From: Candidatus Thorarchaeota archaeon
GTDB taxonomy: Archaea > Asgardarchaeota > Thorarchaeia > Thorarchaeales > Thorarchaeaceae
Direction: 5' to 3'
Assembly: GCA_016839245.1 (NCBI GenBank)
Contig: JAEOUN010000074.1
Coordinates: forward strand, 1-64,000
Length of the DNA stretch: 64,000 nt
The first letter of the stretch is position 1, and each line of letters begins with the position of its first letter. The position numbers and the translations under genes were made by a program. Below the pieces are notes generated by a model that saw only the letters and a program-made list of their open reading frames with translations, had not been told where the DNA came from and made no database searches. Below are positions 1-8,555 of this stretch, one piece after another.

Positions 1-1022
1 ACAACATAGCTCAAGGAGTTTTCAGTCCATTAGAAGGTTTTCTAACTAGGACTGATTTTGAAAGTGTTTTACGAAAAGGAAGACTCGCGAATAATATAGC
101 TTGGACTATCCCTATTGTCTTTGATGCGGATGATACTGAAATTGCAGGAATAAAAATAGGTGATTCAATTGGTATTATCTACAATGGAACACCAATCGCG
201 AAGATGGATGTTGAAGATATCTACACATATGACAAGGCTGATTATGCGAAATCAGTGTTTGGGACTGAAGATGTAAATCATCCAGGTGTGCAGAAAATCC
301 AAGAAATGAAGAACAATCTCATTGGAGGAAAGATATCACTTCTAAATGATATAGGTAATCCATACCCTGAGTATACACTGACTCCGAAACAGACACGTGA
401 ACTATTCGTAAAAAAGGGGTGGAAGACAGTTGTTGCGTTCCAAACGCGTAACACACCTCATTTAGGTCATGAATATGTGCAGAAGACAGCTCTAAGTCTT
501 GTTGATGGATTATTCATCAATCCACTTATTGGCAAAAAGAAGCCAGGTGATTTCACAGATGAAGTCATTCTTGAATCATATAAGGCATTAATGGACAATT
601 ATTATCCAGAAACTTCTGCCACAATGGCTGTCCTTCATACAGAGATGCGTTATGGAGGACCTAAAGAAGCAATCCACCATGCAATCATGCGAAAGAACTT
701 CGGTTGTACACATTTTATTGTTGGACGAGACCATGCAGGAGTTGGCGATTATTATGGACCCTTTGATGCGCACAAGATATTCGACGAATATCCAGATCTT
801 GGGATTATACCAGTAATGTTCAGATCGTTCTTTTACTGCAAGAGATGCAATAGTATTGCAAATGATAGGGTATGTCCTCATTCTGGTGATGATATTGTTA
901 ATTTTGCGGGAAGAAAAATTAGAGCAATGCTAGAAAATGGTGAGGTGCCTTCTAGTGACATGATGCGTCCTGAAGTGGCTAGTACAATCTTAAAATATGA
1001 ACACCCGTTTGTTGAGGAGTAA
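1..1022 (+). CDS. sat: Sulfate adenylyltransferase (ATP sulfurylase), 5' end cut off
   Basis: Makes adenylyl sulfate (APS) and pyrophosphate from ATP and sulfate, the first step of sulfate activation in the cytoplasm. The reading frame is open from base 3, well before the first internal ATG at 204, and the upstream part reads QGVFSPLEGFLTRTDF, a typical N-terminal sulfurylase segment, so the true start lies outside the window. Catalytic motifs are intact: QTRNTPHLGHE (the QTRNPxHxxHE nucleotide loop) and GRDHAGVGDYYG. A Cys cluster, CKRC followed by CPH about nine residues on, matches the zinc site of the single-domain family. There is no fused APS kinase domain; that activity is the next gene, 6 bases downstream. 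Identification is firm. Confidence 0.95.
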   Translation, partial: NIAQGVFSPLEGFLTRTDFESVLRKGRLANNIAWTIPIVFDADDTEIAGIKIGDSIGIIYNGTPIAKMDVEDIYTYDKADYAKSVFGTEDVNHPGVQKIQEMKNNLIGGKISLLNDIGNPYPEYTLTPKQTRELFVKKGWKTVVAFQTRNTPHLGHEYVQKTALSLVDGLFINPLIGKKKPGDFTDEVILESYKALMDNYYPETSATMAVLHTEMRYGGPKEAIHHAIMRKNFGCTHFIVGRDHAGVGDYYGPFDAHKIFDEYPDLGIIPVMFRSFFYCKRCNSIANDRVCPHSGDDIVNFAGRKIRAMLENGEVPSSDMMRPEVASTILKYEHPFVEE

Positions 1023-1028
1023 TTAATA

Positions 1029-1574
1029 ATGGACAAAGGATTTTGCATTTGGTTAACAGGATTATCAGGATCTGGAAAGACAACAATTGCACAGAAACTT
1101 GCTGAAACATTCAAATCGACTAGATATATCGAATTGATGGATGGCGATGAAATTCGAAAAGGATTGAGTAGAGACCTAGGCTTCTCAAAAGATGACAGAA
1201 ATGAACATAATCGCCGCGTGATATTTTGTTCAAAATTACTATCCCGTAATGGCGTCATTGTCGTTGTTGCATTAATCTCTCCCTATCGAGAAACCAGAGC
1301 ATATGCAAAAGAAACAATTCCTAATACTTACGAGGTGTATGTAAAAGCTCCTCTAGAAGTGTGCATGCAGAGAGATCCAAAGGGTCTTTATCAAAAGGCA
1401 ATTGCTGGAGAAATAAAGAACTTCACTGGAATTGATGACCCATATGAAGAACCTCTTGAACCAGATCTCATTGTTGAAACCGATAAGGAAACTGTTGACG
1501 AATCTGTCACTAAAATAATTAAGAAAGCACAAGAACTAGGATTTCTTCAGAAGGATATTCCAGATACAAAATAG
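1029..1574 (+). CDS. cysC: Adenylylsulfate (APS) kinase
   Basis: Phosphorylates APS at the 3' position with ATP to give PAPS, the universal sulfate donor. The P-loop GLSGSGKT is at residues 11-18, followed by the family signature DGDEIRKGLSRDLGFS and the RNEHNRRV helix; YVKAPLEVCMQRDPKGLY and FTGIDDPYEEP are typical C-terminal APS kinase segments. The 181 residues match the usual single-domain length. It lies 6 bases after the ATP sulfurylase gene and 30 bases before a sulfotransferase gene, so the three probably form one transcript. The order suggests that PAPS is made for sulfation, though it could also feed reductive assimilation. No PAPS reductase is visible here. Confidence 0.95.
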   Translation: MDKGFCIWLTGLSGSGKTTIAQKLAETFKSTRYIELMDGDEIRKGLSRDLGFSKDDRNEHNRRVIFCSKLLSRNGVIVVVALISPYRETRAYAKETIPNTYEVYVKAPLEVCMQRDPKGLYQKAIAGEIKNFTGIDDPYEEPLEPDLIVETDKETVDESVTKIIKKAQELGFLQKDIPDTK

Positions 1575-1604
1575 CTAGTAACCAATGGAGCGTGGAAAGG
1601 CTAG

Positions 1605-2732
1605 TTGAAAATAAAACGAATCAACAAGAGCGGTGAATTCATCTTTCCAGCACCTATGTTCTACTTGGCTAAACTTGTTCATGATACACCTTATGCCTCA
1701 ACTACTTTGCATAGACTTGAGTCATCGTGGATGAGAACTGATATTAAAAAATCTAACATCACTGCACCAATCTATATCACAGGTCTTGCACGTTCAGGTA
1801 CAACTGTTGTATTGGAGATGCTAAGCCAACATATCGATATTGCAACGCACCGATATTTGCACATGGTAATACCCTATGCTCCAAATTGGATTCAGAAACT
1901 TGCAGATAAAGTACCAATCATGACCAAACCTTCAGAGCGATTGCACAAAGATGGGCTATTGGTAAACAAGGACAGCCCAGAAGCGGTAGAGGAGATATTA
2001 TGGCAGGAATTTTTCGAGAACGCACTTGATGAGTCATTATCAAATGTTCTTGATTCAAAAACATCCAATCCAAAATTTGAGAGATTTTACCGTGAGAATA
2101 TTAAGAAGCTTCTCCTGAACAAACATGCTTCTCGTTATCTTGCTAAGAATAACTATAGTGTTGCACGGATGGAATATCTCCTCAAGTTGTTCCCGGATGC
2201 TAAATTTGTCTTGATGATTAGGAATCCATTTGACCACATTGCTTCACTTGCAAAGCAGGATGCAATTTTCAAACAAATGGAAGCAGAGGATCCAAGACTT
2301 CTTGAGTGGACTAAGCTAATTGGTCATCGTGAATTTGGTTCTGAAAAAGTTTGTATCAATTTAGATAACTATGACCTTGTCAAAGAAGTCCGACAACTCT
2401 GGAACAACAAGGCCACCTATGTTAAGGGATGGGCACTCTATTGGGCTTCAGTGTATGACTTTGTTCATAAAGAATTAACAGAAAATCAGAATCTTGCACA
2501 AGCAGTCCATGTTTTCAGATATGAGGACTTATGCGACCGACCAAGTGAAGTCATTGATCAGATATTGAATCACATTTCAGTAGAAAAGGAGAGTTTTCGA
2601 AAAGTCAAGCAACACTACTGCGCTACTCTTAAACGACCATCCTACTATCGTACTTCCTATACTGATAAAGAGCAAGATCAAATATTAACAGCAACCAAAG
2701 ATGCGGCCAGTGAGTTTGGTTATGAACTATAG
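1605..2732 (+). CDS. PAPS-dependent sulfotransferase family protein
   Basis: Expected to transfer sulfate from PAPS to an unknown acceptor such as a glycan, lipid or small molecule. The 5'-phosphosulfate loop is seen as GLARSGTT (Arg63 to Thr67) and the 3'-phosphate loop as RNPFDHIASLA (Arg206, Ser214); later VFRYEDLCDRP resembles the dimerization and cofactor region of the family. The start is TTG at 1605, supported by GGAAAGG at 1594-1600; no better in-frame ATG precedes the PAPS loop. The length of 375 residues is typical of bacterial and archaeal members. Co-direction with sat and cysC supports use of the PAPS they make. The acceptor cannot be predicted. Confidence 0.85.
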   Translation: MKIKRINKSGEFIFPAPMFYLAKLVHDTPYASTTLHRLESSWMRTDIKKSNITAPIYITGLARSGTTVVLEMLSQHIDIATHRYLHMVIPYAPNWIQKLADKVPIMTKPSERLHKDGLLVNKDSPEAVEEILWQEFFENALDESLSNVLDSKTSNPKFERFYRENIKKLLLNKHASRYLAKNNYSVARMEYLLKLFPDAKFVLMIRNPFDHIASLAKQDAIFKQMEAEDPRLLEWTKLIGHREFGSEKVCINLDNYDLVKEVRQLWNNKATYVKGWALYWASVYDFVHKELTENQNLAQAVHVFRYEDLCDRPSEVIDQILNHISVEKESFRKVKQHYCATLKRPSYYRTSYTDKEQDQILTATKDAASEFGYEL

Positions 2733-2743
2733 ACAAATAGTAA

Positions 2744-3568
2744 TCATCCTGTCATCTTCTTTGCTTCTTGTAAGCATAATCTTAGTGTGTAATATCCACC
2801 TCTAATTGTCTTTCTAAAATCCTCATTATCTGTAAAACCAGAGAGAAAGAGGTTCCATCCATTACGATAGAAGTCCTGATAGTTACTAGCAATAGAACTG
2901 AGATTGTTATGCTCAAGTTCTTCTACAACATGAGTACGATTCCACGACCAGACCTCAAGAGGATTATCTTCATTCTGCGTCAAGAGTCGAATCGGAGTTG
3001 GCGATACTCGATAAGTCAGCTCACGAATAATACTCCAATAATCTAGACCAGTCCTGTCCAGTAATCTATATGGAATTCTGAGTACATATTCCTCAAGATC
3101 AAGGATTTTCGTTAAATCAATCTGGCGAATTATATCATTGGAGGGGCAGGACATATCTGGAAACGCTCCGAAAAGCATTCGGATGTCTTCTCTCCTCGGA
3201 GGAATATAATCGACTGATTGCCGAAGTGCTTCTATTGACATAACTTGACTTCGCGGAATATGGAGTGCGTTTGGACGCATTTCATTGAAAGCGGATTCAT
3301 ATTTTTCTGAGATAGCAATAGATAGATCAAAATCAAGACTTGAAAACTTCAAAAGCGAGAAGTCATTTTTTGGCATCATATGTATATCCAAGTCACTGAT
3401 AATTGGTACATAATCGATAGGTGTATCCCAGTTCTTCATAGCTGAACCTTTTGCATATGCATAAACGATGTTACTTCCCAGCATGTCTTTGATAGTTGTT
3501 GTCCAGGCTTTCACTCCCGATTCAACATCAAGCTTTGCATCGTTCATTAGCGCGTTCCAATCAGGCAT
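2744..3568 (-). CDS. Nucleotidyltransferase-fold protein of unknown substrate
   Basis: The N-terminal part carries a recognisable Pol-beta-type nucleotidyltransferase signature: AYAKGSAMKNW (Gly41-Ser42) followed, 16 residues after Ser42, by SDLDIHMM (Asp59, Asp61), the usual GS...DxD metal site. The rest (residues 100-274) is helical and resembles the C-terminal helical bundle that often follows such domains in aminoglycoside adenylyltransferase-like or minimal nucleotidyltransferases. The gene converges on the sulfotransferase with 11 bases between stops and is divergent from the MFS gene. Substrate unknown; antibiotic or metabolite adenylylation, or a catalytically dead fold, are all possible. 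Confidence 0.6.
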   Translation of the reverse strand: MPDWNALMNDAKLDVESGVKAWTTTIKDMLGSNIVYAYAKGSAMKNWDTPIDYVPIISDLDIHMMPKNDFSLLKFSSLDFDLSIAISEKYESAFNEMRPNALHIPRSQVMSIEALRQSVDYIPPRREDIRMLFGAFPDMSCPSNDIIRQIDLTKILDLEEYVLRIPYRLLDRTGLDYWSIIRELTYRVSPTPIRLLTQNEDNPLEVWSWNRTHVVEELEHNNLSSIASNYQDFYRNGWNLFLSGFTDNEDFRKTIRGGYYTLRLCLQEAKKMTG

Positions 3569-3676
3569 AAGTACTGAACAGACTCGTTACGAAAAAACAT
3601 TTTTGGTATCTCTGATGACAGTGAGCCACACCGCAAGAACAATTAAGGATAAGGTAACGGACAGAAGGAGTTCTCA

Positions 3677-3754
3677 TTGAACAAAACAACTGCAACATGT
3701 GATGATGCCAAACATGACTCTACGAGCAACAACACCAGAGAACGACTCGCATAG
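3677..3754 (+). CDS. Possible 25-residue leader peptide or out-of-frame N-terminus of the MFS gene
   Basis: A TTG at 3677 has an ideal AAGGAG (3665-3670) six bases upstream and opens a 25-codon frame of polar residues (NKTTATCDDAKHDSTSNNT, then RERLA) ending in TAG at 3752-3754. It overlaps the annotated start of the MFS gene in another frame. The Shine-Dalgarno serves this frame much better than the GTG at 3699. It may be a leader peptide, or the original N-terminus of the transporter separated by a frameshift. Low confidence as a gene on its own. Confidence 0.3.
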   Translation: MNKTTATCDDAKHDSTSNNTRERLA

Positions 3755-5174
3755 CCTTCCTGGTCCCTATGGAGTAGTAGCAGCTACTAGTTTTGGCGTC
3801 TTTCTAAGTGCACTTGATTCATCGATTGTTAATGTATCCTTGGTTACTATCGAGGATTCCTTTGGAGTATCTATGGATGCAATCCAGTGGGTAGTAGTTG
3901 CATATCTCCTTGTTATGACATCAGCAATGCCATTAATGGGCAAATTTGGAGATCGATATGGAAAGAAGGGAATATTTCAGCTAGGGATGTTAATTTTTAT
4001 CTCGGGATCATTTCTCTGCGCATTTTCCATTAATCTAGAGATGCTGATTGCATCACGAGTATTTCAAGCACTGGGCTCAGCAATGCTTACCGCAAATGGG
4101 CTTGCCATCGTCACATATTTTACAACTCCGCAAAATCGAGGACGAGCCATCGGATTGAATTCAATTGTTCTCGCAGCAGCACTTGGTAGTGGACCTGTCC
4201 TTGGGGGTATACTTACTCAGCTCTTTGGATGGGAAAGTATCTTTCTTGTCAATATTCCTATAGGTCTAGTCGGGTTCTTTGTTGTTCAACTTGTTATTCC
4301 TAAAACAGAAAGAGTCGAGGAAACCAAATTCGATATGATGGGATCCATTCTCTTTTTCAGTTTCCTCTTTTTGCTAATCTATTATGTCACCGTCGCAGCT
4401 TCAATCAATCTGATAACAGCTATTTTACTGATTGCTGGAGTAGTCATTGCATTTGTCTTGTTCGTACTGAGAGAACGAGCCTTTGAATCGCCGGTAATTA
4501 GTATAGGAGTACTTACAGATAGGAAAATATCAACGAGTATTTTTTCAGCGCTTCTTGCTTACATGGCAATGATACCAGTTTCATTTCTATTGCCCTTCTA
4601 CCTACAGGAAGCCTTAGGATTCAATCAAGGAATGACAGGTATTTTTCTCACGGTTCAACCAATCATGATTTCATTTACAGGACCAATAGCAGGTTTTGCA
4701 TCAGAGAGAATACGGGCTGAAATTCAGACGGTTATGGGCTTATTATGTGAATTGTCTGGTTTGATTGTACTTGCACTTGCTATTCCCAATATCTTATTCA
4801 TGGCTGTGGGAGTAGCAATCATGGGGACAGGTCTATCGTTCTTTAGTGTGGCAAATGGTAATTTCATCATGACCTCTGCGCCTAAGAAATACATGGGTGT
4901 TGTTAGTGCTTTGACGAACCTATCACGAACAACAGGATTCTCCGTTGCAACTGCACTTGTGACTACGGTCTTTGGAACCTTCTTCTTAACCTATAATCCA
5001 TTTGGCATTCAATCGGGACCAGTATTCTCAAATGCATACAGTCAAGCAGTTCAAGCAAGTGTATGGATGTTTTCATTTTTGACTATCATCGCTGCAGTAA
5101 TTTCATCCCTTAGAGGAACGAATTTAGCTGAAGATGCACGATTAAACAATGAAGAGTTCCATGAAATCGATTAA
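3699..5174 (+). CDS. MFS drug-type exporter, DHA2 (EmrB/QacA) family
   Basis: A proton-driven exporter in the cytoplasmic membrane. About 14 hydrophobic segments in 491 residues fit the DHA2 family. The first helix has LDSSIVNVSL (the D1 motif), the loop between helices 2 and 3 has GKFGDRYGKK (motif A), and helix 5 has SGPVLGG (motif C, typical of exporters) followed by FLVNIPIG. The start is uncertain: GTG at 3699 and ATG at 3702 and 3705 lie in frame, none with a good ribosome site, while a strong site upstream serves another frame (3677). The 3' end overlaps the convergent protease gene by 4 bases. Substrate unknown. Confidence 0.85.
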   Translation: MMMPNMTLRATTPENDSHSLPGPYGVVAATSFGVFLSALDSSIVNVSLVTIEDSFGVSMDAIQWVVVAYLLVMTSAMPLMGKFGDRYGKKGIFQLGMLIFISGSFLCAFSINLEMLIASRVFQALGSAMLTANGLAIVTYFTTPQNRGRAIGLNSIVLAAALGSGPVLGGILTQLFGWESIFLVNIPIGLVGFFVVQLVIPKTERVEETKFDMMGSILFFSFLFLLIYYVTVAASINLITAILLIAGVVIAFVLFVLRERAFESPVISIGVLTDRKISTSIFSALLAYMAMIPVSFLLPFYLQEALGFNQGMTGIFLTVQPIMISFTGPIAGFASERIRAEIQTVMGLLCELSGLIVLALAIPNILFMAVGVAIMGTGLSFFSVANGNFIMTSAPKKYMGVVSALTNLSRTTGFSVATALVTTVFGTFFLTYNPFGIQSGPVFSNAYSQAVQASVWMFSFLTIIAAVISSLRGTNLAEDARLNNEEFHEID

Positions 5175-6502
5175 AGCCCAAATTCATCAGCGATGAAAAG
5201 AATTCTTTGTCTGAAATCAGGATGATCTAAGATTAGAGAATTTGTACCAACTTCCATATTGAATAGCATTTTTGTTGGTTGGCCACGAAGCTTTTTCAAA
5301 AGCTCAATCAATTCTTCATTGGATAGACGTCGATCACCATCTTGGTCAACATTTCTCCAATCGACTACCTGGAGGTTTTTTGTGGTTTCAGAAACTGGTT
5401 TTATGTCATCACGTCTCTTTCGCAATGCATTAAGTGCAGGATGAACAGCATTCTCAATCTGTTCATCACTAACCACAATACCATAGACATCACGGAGATG
5501 TTTGAGCTTGTTCGTTAGAAATACCCATGGCGCAACCTCTCTTGCGTTTCCTTCATCTATTCCATCTAAAGGATATTGGGTAACCATCCGCATTAATTCG
5601 ATATCAGAGATTGGACCAATCCTCTCAGAATTTAGCGATTCAAGCCAACGTATTTCATCTACAAGTACAGTAATTGCTTCAACACGCTGTCCAAGTCTTA
5701 TCAGACCGTTTATGGTCGCCTCATGACCCAAGACAGACGCAGCATGATAATCAGACATTAGTTCAGCAGACCGCGAAGCTTTTTGCATGAATAATTTTGA
5801 TACAAACGTCAAGACACGACTCATTAAGAAGAATCCAAGTAAGACCAGAGCTCGAACTCCTGCTGCAAACAAACTGCCATCAATCAAAAGCGAGTTAGCA
5901 ATCGCTAGAACCAGTCTGACGTAGATATAGAGATAGATGATGTCGATGAAAAAGCTAGGCATTCGAGTAAGAATCGTGATGAGTGAATCATTATTCTTAA
6001 TGTGACCTAATTCATGAGCGACAATTGCTTTGATTTCCTCCTGATTGAGTACATCTAAGACATTGCTGTGAACCACAACAATAGAACCAAGTAAAGGAAG
6101 ACTAAAGGTGTACGCATTTGGCAAAGGAGACGCCATCAGGTATATCTTGTCAACAGTGACGCCGCTCTTCTTTGCTAACTCAAGTGTCCAAGCGACTATA
6201 TTGTCTCGAGAATATTTTCTCTGCCACGGAATCTCCTTATCGAAGTGGGGGTAGATTTCAAAAAGGTCAGATCTATGCAGCATCTGTATTGCAGATATAT
6301 AAAGCATCACTACTTGCATCATTGATATTCCAAGGAAAAGACTGACCGAAATCAGAGGATTAGTTCGTTTAAAATCAATACCAACAACGAAAAGTGTAGA
6401 ATCATCGAGGTAGAGAAGTGATACAATGAGTATTTGAATAAAATCCAGGATTAGAAAGGAATAGATTGCAGTCCATTTTTCTCGAGAAACATCATCTATC
6501 AT
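5171..6502 (-). CDS. M48-family membrane metalloprotease with C-terminal EF-hand loop
   Basis: Probably an HtpX/Ste24-like zinc endopeptidase acting on membrane or misfolded proteins with its active site on the cytoplasmic face. Two N-terminal transmembrane segments (about 12-33 and 50-75) are followed by the zinc motif HELGH (His163, Glu164, His167), more hydrophobic segments (about 180-235) and AELMSD (Glu247 as third ligand, Asp251). Unusual for the family is a perfect EF-hand loop, DQDGDRRLSNEE at residues 386-397, with acidic residues at positions 1, 3, 5 and 12, implying calcium binding or control. The C-terminal LDHPDFRQRI resembles the HPxxxxRI end of HtpX-type enzymes. ATG at 6502. 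Confidence 0.88.
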   Translation of the reverse strand: MIDDVSREKWTAIYSFLILDFIQILIVSLLYLDDSTLFVVGIDFKRTNPLISVSLFLGISMMQVVMLYISAIQMLHRSDLFEIYPHFDKEIPWQRKYSRDNIVAWTLELAKKSGVTVDKIYLMASPLPNAYTFSLPLLGSIVVVHSNVLDVLNQEEIKAIVAHELGHIKNNDSLITILTRMPSFFIDIIYLYIYVRLVLAIANSLLIDGSLFAAGVRALVLLGFFLMSRVLTFVSKLFMQKASRSAELMSDYHAASVLGHEATINGLIRLGQRVEAITVLVDEIRWLESLNSERIGPISDIELMRMVTQYPLDGIDEGNAREVAPWVFLTNKLKHLRDVYGIVVSDEQIENAVHPALNALRKRRDDIKPVSETTKNLQVVDWRNVDQDGDRRLSNEELIELLKKLRGQPTKMLFNMEVGTNSLILDHPDFRQRILFIADEFGL

Positions 6503-6732
6503 AAAGACATCATCGTTGTTTCTTTAGTGTTATCGGTTTTGAAGTATACGGTCAGACAACGAAACAATATCGACATATGTCAAGCTGATAAAAGTCTATG
6601 ATATTGCAACGCGTTTCCTCTTACGAATAACTTGACTGATACATTCTATTGATAGAAATAAGTTATCTAGCGTGATTAGATGCAAGATAGAGATCAACCA
6701 ATTAGTCTAATTCTCTGTATATATTTTGAGAA

Positions 6733-8178
6733 TTATACTTCAGGTGCTTTTGGAAATGCGACCTTGATTGATGTTCCCTGACTCATATCGTTTTCAACTC
6801 GGTCAAGGATATTGAAAAGTCCACCATACTTCTCTACTATGAATCGTGTCAGATGTAAACGTAATCCACTTAGACGTTTACCAATATCAAAGACACTATT
6901 TAGGTTCTCCTTGGATCCTAGAGGTCTGTTATCACTGATGGTCAATTCAAACTGGTGTTCACTCTCTGCAAGTTTAATCCAAACCCTTCGATGTCCATCC
7001 TCACATTGTTCGCAGGCGTGAGACAATAAATCAGACAACAACAACTCGAGGAAGTCATCTGCCAGCACTTGTGCCTTTGACACTTGAATTGACATATTGA
7101 ACGTCACCTCATCATAGAGTAGAATCGCAGCCTGTACTGTTTCATTAAGTACCATATCCAGTGACCGTTCCCGAAGAGGAAGCTCGTCTAACTCCTCGAT
7201 GGTCTTGGTCTCAGTGATAATATGCGCAGACCTAGATACAGATCGTGTAATGCTTTCAAGAAGGTCAAGACTTGAAGGTTCTTCAATTCTATACTTTAAC
7301 AACTCTGTCGAGAGTAAAATCTCTTGTAGATGGTTCCTAATATCATGCCCAATGAGATCAATATACAATAATGCGCGGTTTCTAGCAGTCTGAAGATCTT
7401 TCTTCAACCGCTCATATGCCCGTGCATCGGTGCAAATAGCTAAACTTCCTCTGTATTCGCCGGTCTCACTAAACAAGGGTGATGCTGATACCTGTGTAGG
7501 AATTAGACTTCCAGATCTGTGAATGAGAAAAGCTCCATAACGACTAGACTTACCGGTTATTCGGTCTCGAATTGCTACAGAGACTTCGTCAAGACTAGGG
7601 CCATGCATGATATCTCCTACATGTTTGCCAACTAGCTCAGTCTTAGAATAACTAAGCATCTTGCATAATGCAGCATTAGCATAGACATAGACTCCTTGAT
7701 CATTAATTATTCCAAGACCTTCATTCATTGTTTCCAGCAGCGTTGAGTACTTCATCTCATAATCAGACAGCGCACAAATTGTCTTTCGTTTTTCAGTGAC
7801 ATCTAACGCTTGCGCTAGAATCTTGAGAGATTCATCACCATCTGTAAGGATAGACGTTCGTACCTGAAGATATCTACATCTATCTCCACTTTGAAGTACC
7901 CTTATCTCAGTGGTCTTAACGTGGGGTTCGCCTTTAAGCAGGTCATCAAAACTTCTCTTGACAGGTATGCGGTCCTCAGGATGAACAAATGTAAGAAATG
8001 ATTGACCTAGAATCTCATCAGGCAACTGGTCAAAAATCCTGCATACTTGGTCATTTACATACTCTACTTTCAGGTCAGCTCCAATGATAGCTACGCCCTC
8101 TACTGTGTACTTAAGAATTCGCTCGAGAACATCCTTGCATTTTGGAACATCCTTGTAAACAGAGTCACTAAATGGCAA
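6733..8178 (-). CDS. PAS-domain sensor histidine kinase with degenerate ATPase domain
   Basis: Two PAS domains (about residues 15-135 and 138-262) precede a phospho-acceptor region with GHDIRNHLQ (His278), the archaeal-type H-box. The ATPase domain is altered: the N-box reads LLSHACEQ (384-391), with His where the Mg-binding Asn should be, and the G1 box reads DNRPLG instead of DxGxGI; no clear GxGLGL box is seen. It may therefore bind ATP poorly and act as a sensor or scaffold rather than a kinase. No transmembrane segment, so cytoplasmic sensing. The start is TTG at 8178. No response regulator is adjacent. An inverted repeat lies 65-89 bases upstream. Confidence 0.8.
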   Translation of the reverse strand: MPFSDSVYKDVPKCKDVLERILKYTVEGVAIIGADLKVEYVNDQVCRIFDQLPDEILGQSFLTFVHPEDRIPVKRSFDDLLKGEPHVKTTEIRVLQSGDRCRYLQVRTSILTDGDESLKILAQALDVTEKRKTICALSDYEMKYSTLLETMNEGLGIINDQGVYVYANAALCKMLSYSKTELVGKHVGDIMHGPSLDEVSVAIRDRITGKSSRYGAFLIHRSGSLIPTQVSASPLFSETGEYRGSLAICTDARAYERLKKDLQTARNRALLYIDLIGHDIRNHLQEILLSTELLKYRIEEPSSLDLLESITRSVSRSAHIITETKTIEELDELPLRERSLDMVLNETVQAAILLYDEVTFNMSIQVSKAQVLADDFLELLLSDLLSHACEQCEDGHRRVWIKLAESEHQFELTISDNRPLGSKENLNSVFDIGKRLSGLRLHLTRFIVEKYGGLFNILDRVENDMSQGTSIKVAFPKAPEV

Positions 8179-8555
8179 TCGCTGAATCTAACCTCCACTC
8201 CTGCAGCGTGCCTTATGCATCCCATAGTTGCGTTCTCGAATCATTACTTAATCCCGTGTCAAGTAATCATGCATCAATTATACACAACTATTATCATATA
8301 ATAGGAGATAATTATTTAATAATATTCCTTGTAGCAGGTTGCATTGTAAGGTTTTTGAATCCAGTGGTGACATGATTATGTATAAAACGCATTTTTTAAC
8401 TGCACTGTAAGAAATATCTTCTTTCTGCTAGACTTGACAATATGTGCCATCAATTGAGAGATATTATCTCAGAATCTCACCTAATTGATAATTGGGAGAA
8501 CAAATCGCTCCAGACACTATGATTATGTATGAAGACTTATTACTTCTAAGCATAA
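8179..8555. other. Intergenic region between PAS kinase and small GTPase
   Basis: Very AT-rich spacer of 377 bases between two minus-strand genes. I see no convincing coding frame or RNA gene. It holds the inverted repeat at 8243-8267 and a small palindromic stretch gagatattatctc near 8457-8469. It presumably contains the kinase promoter and the 3' end of the GTPase transcript. Confidence 0.5.
8243..8267. promoter_or_regulatory. Inverted repeat upstream of PAS kinase gene
   Basis: ATTACTT at 8243-8249 and AAGTAAT at 8261-8267 form a perfect 7-base inverted repeat with an 11-base spacer, about 65 bases upstream of the kinase TTG. The dyad spacing suits a dimeric regulator, but a chance occurrence in AT-rich DNA cannot be excluded. 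Confidence 0.3.
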
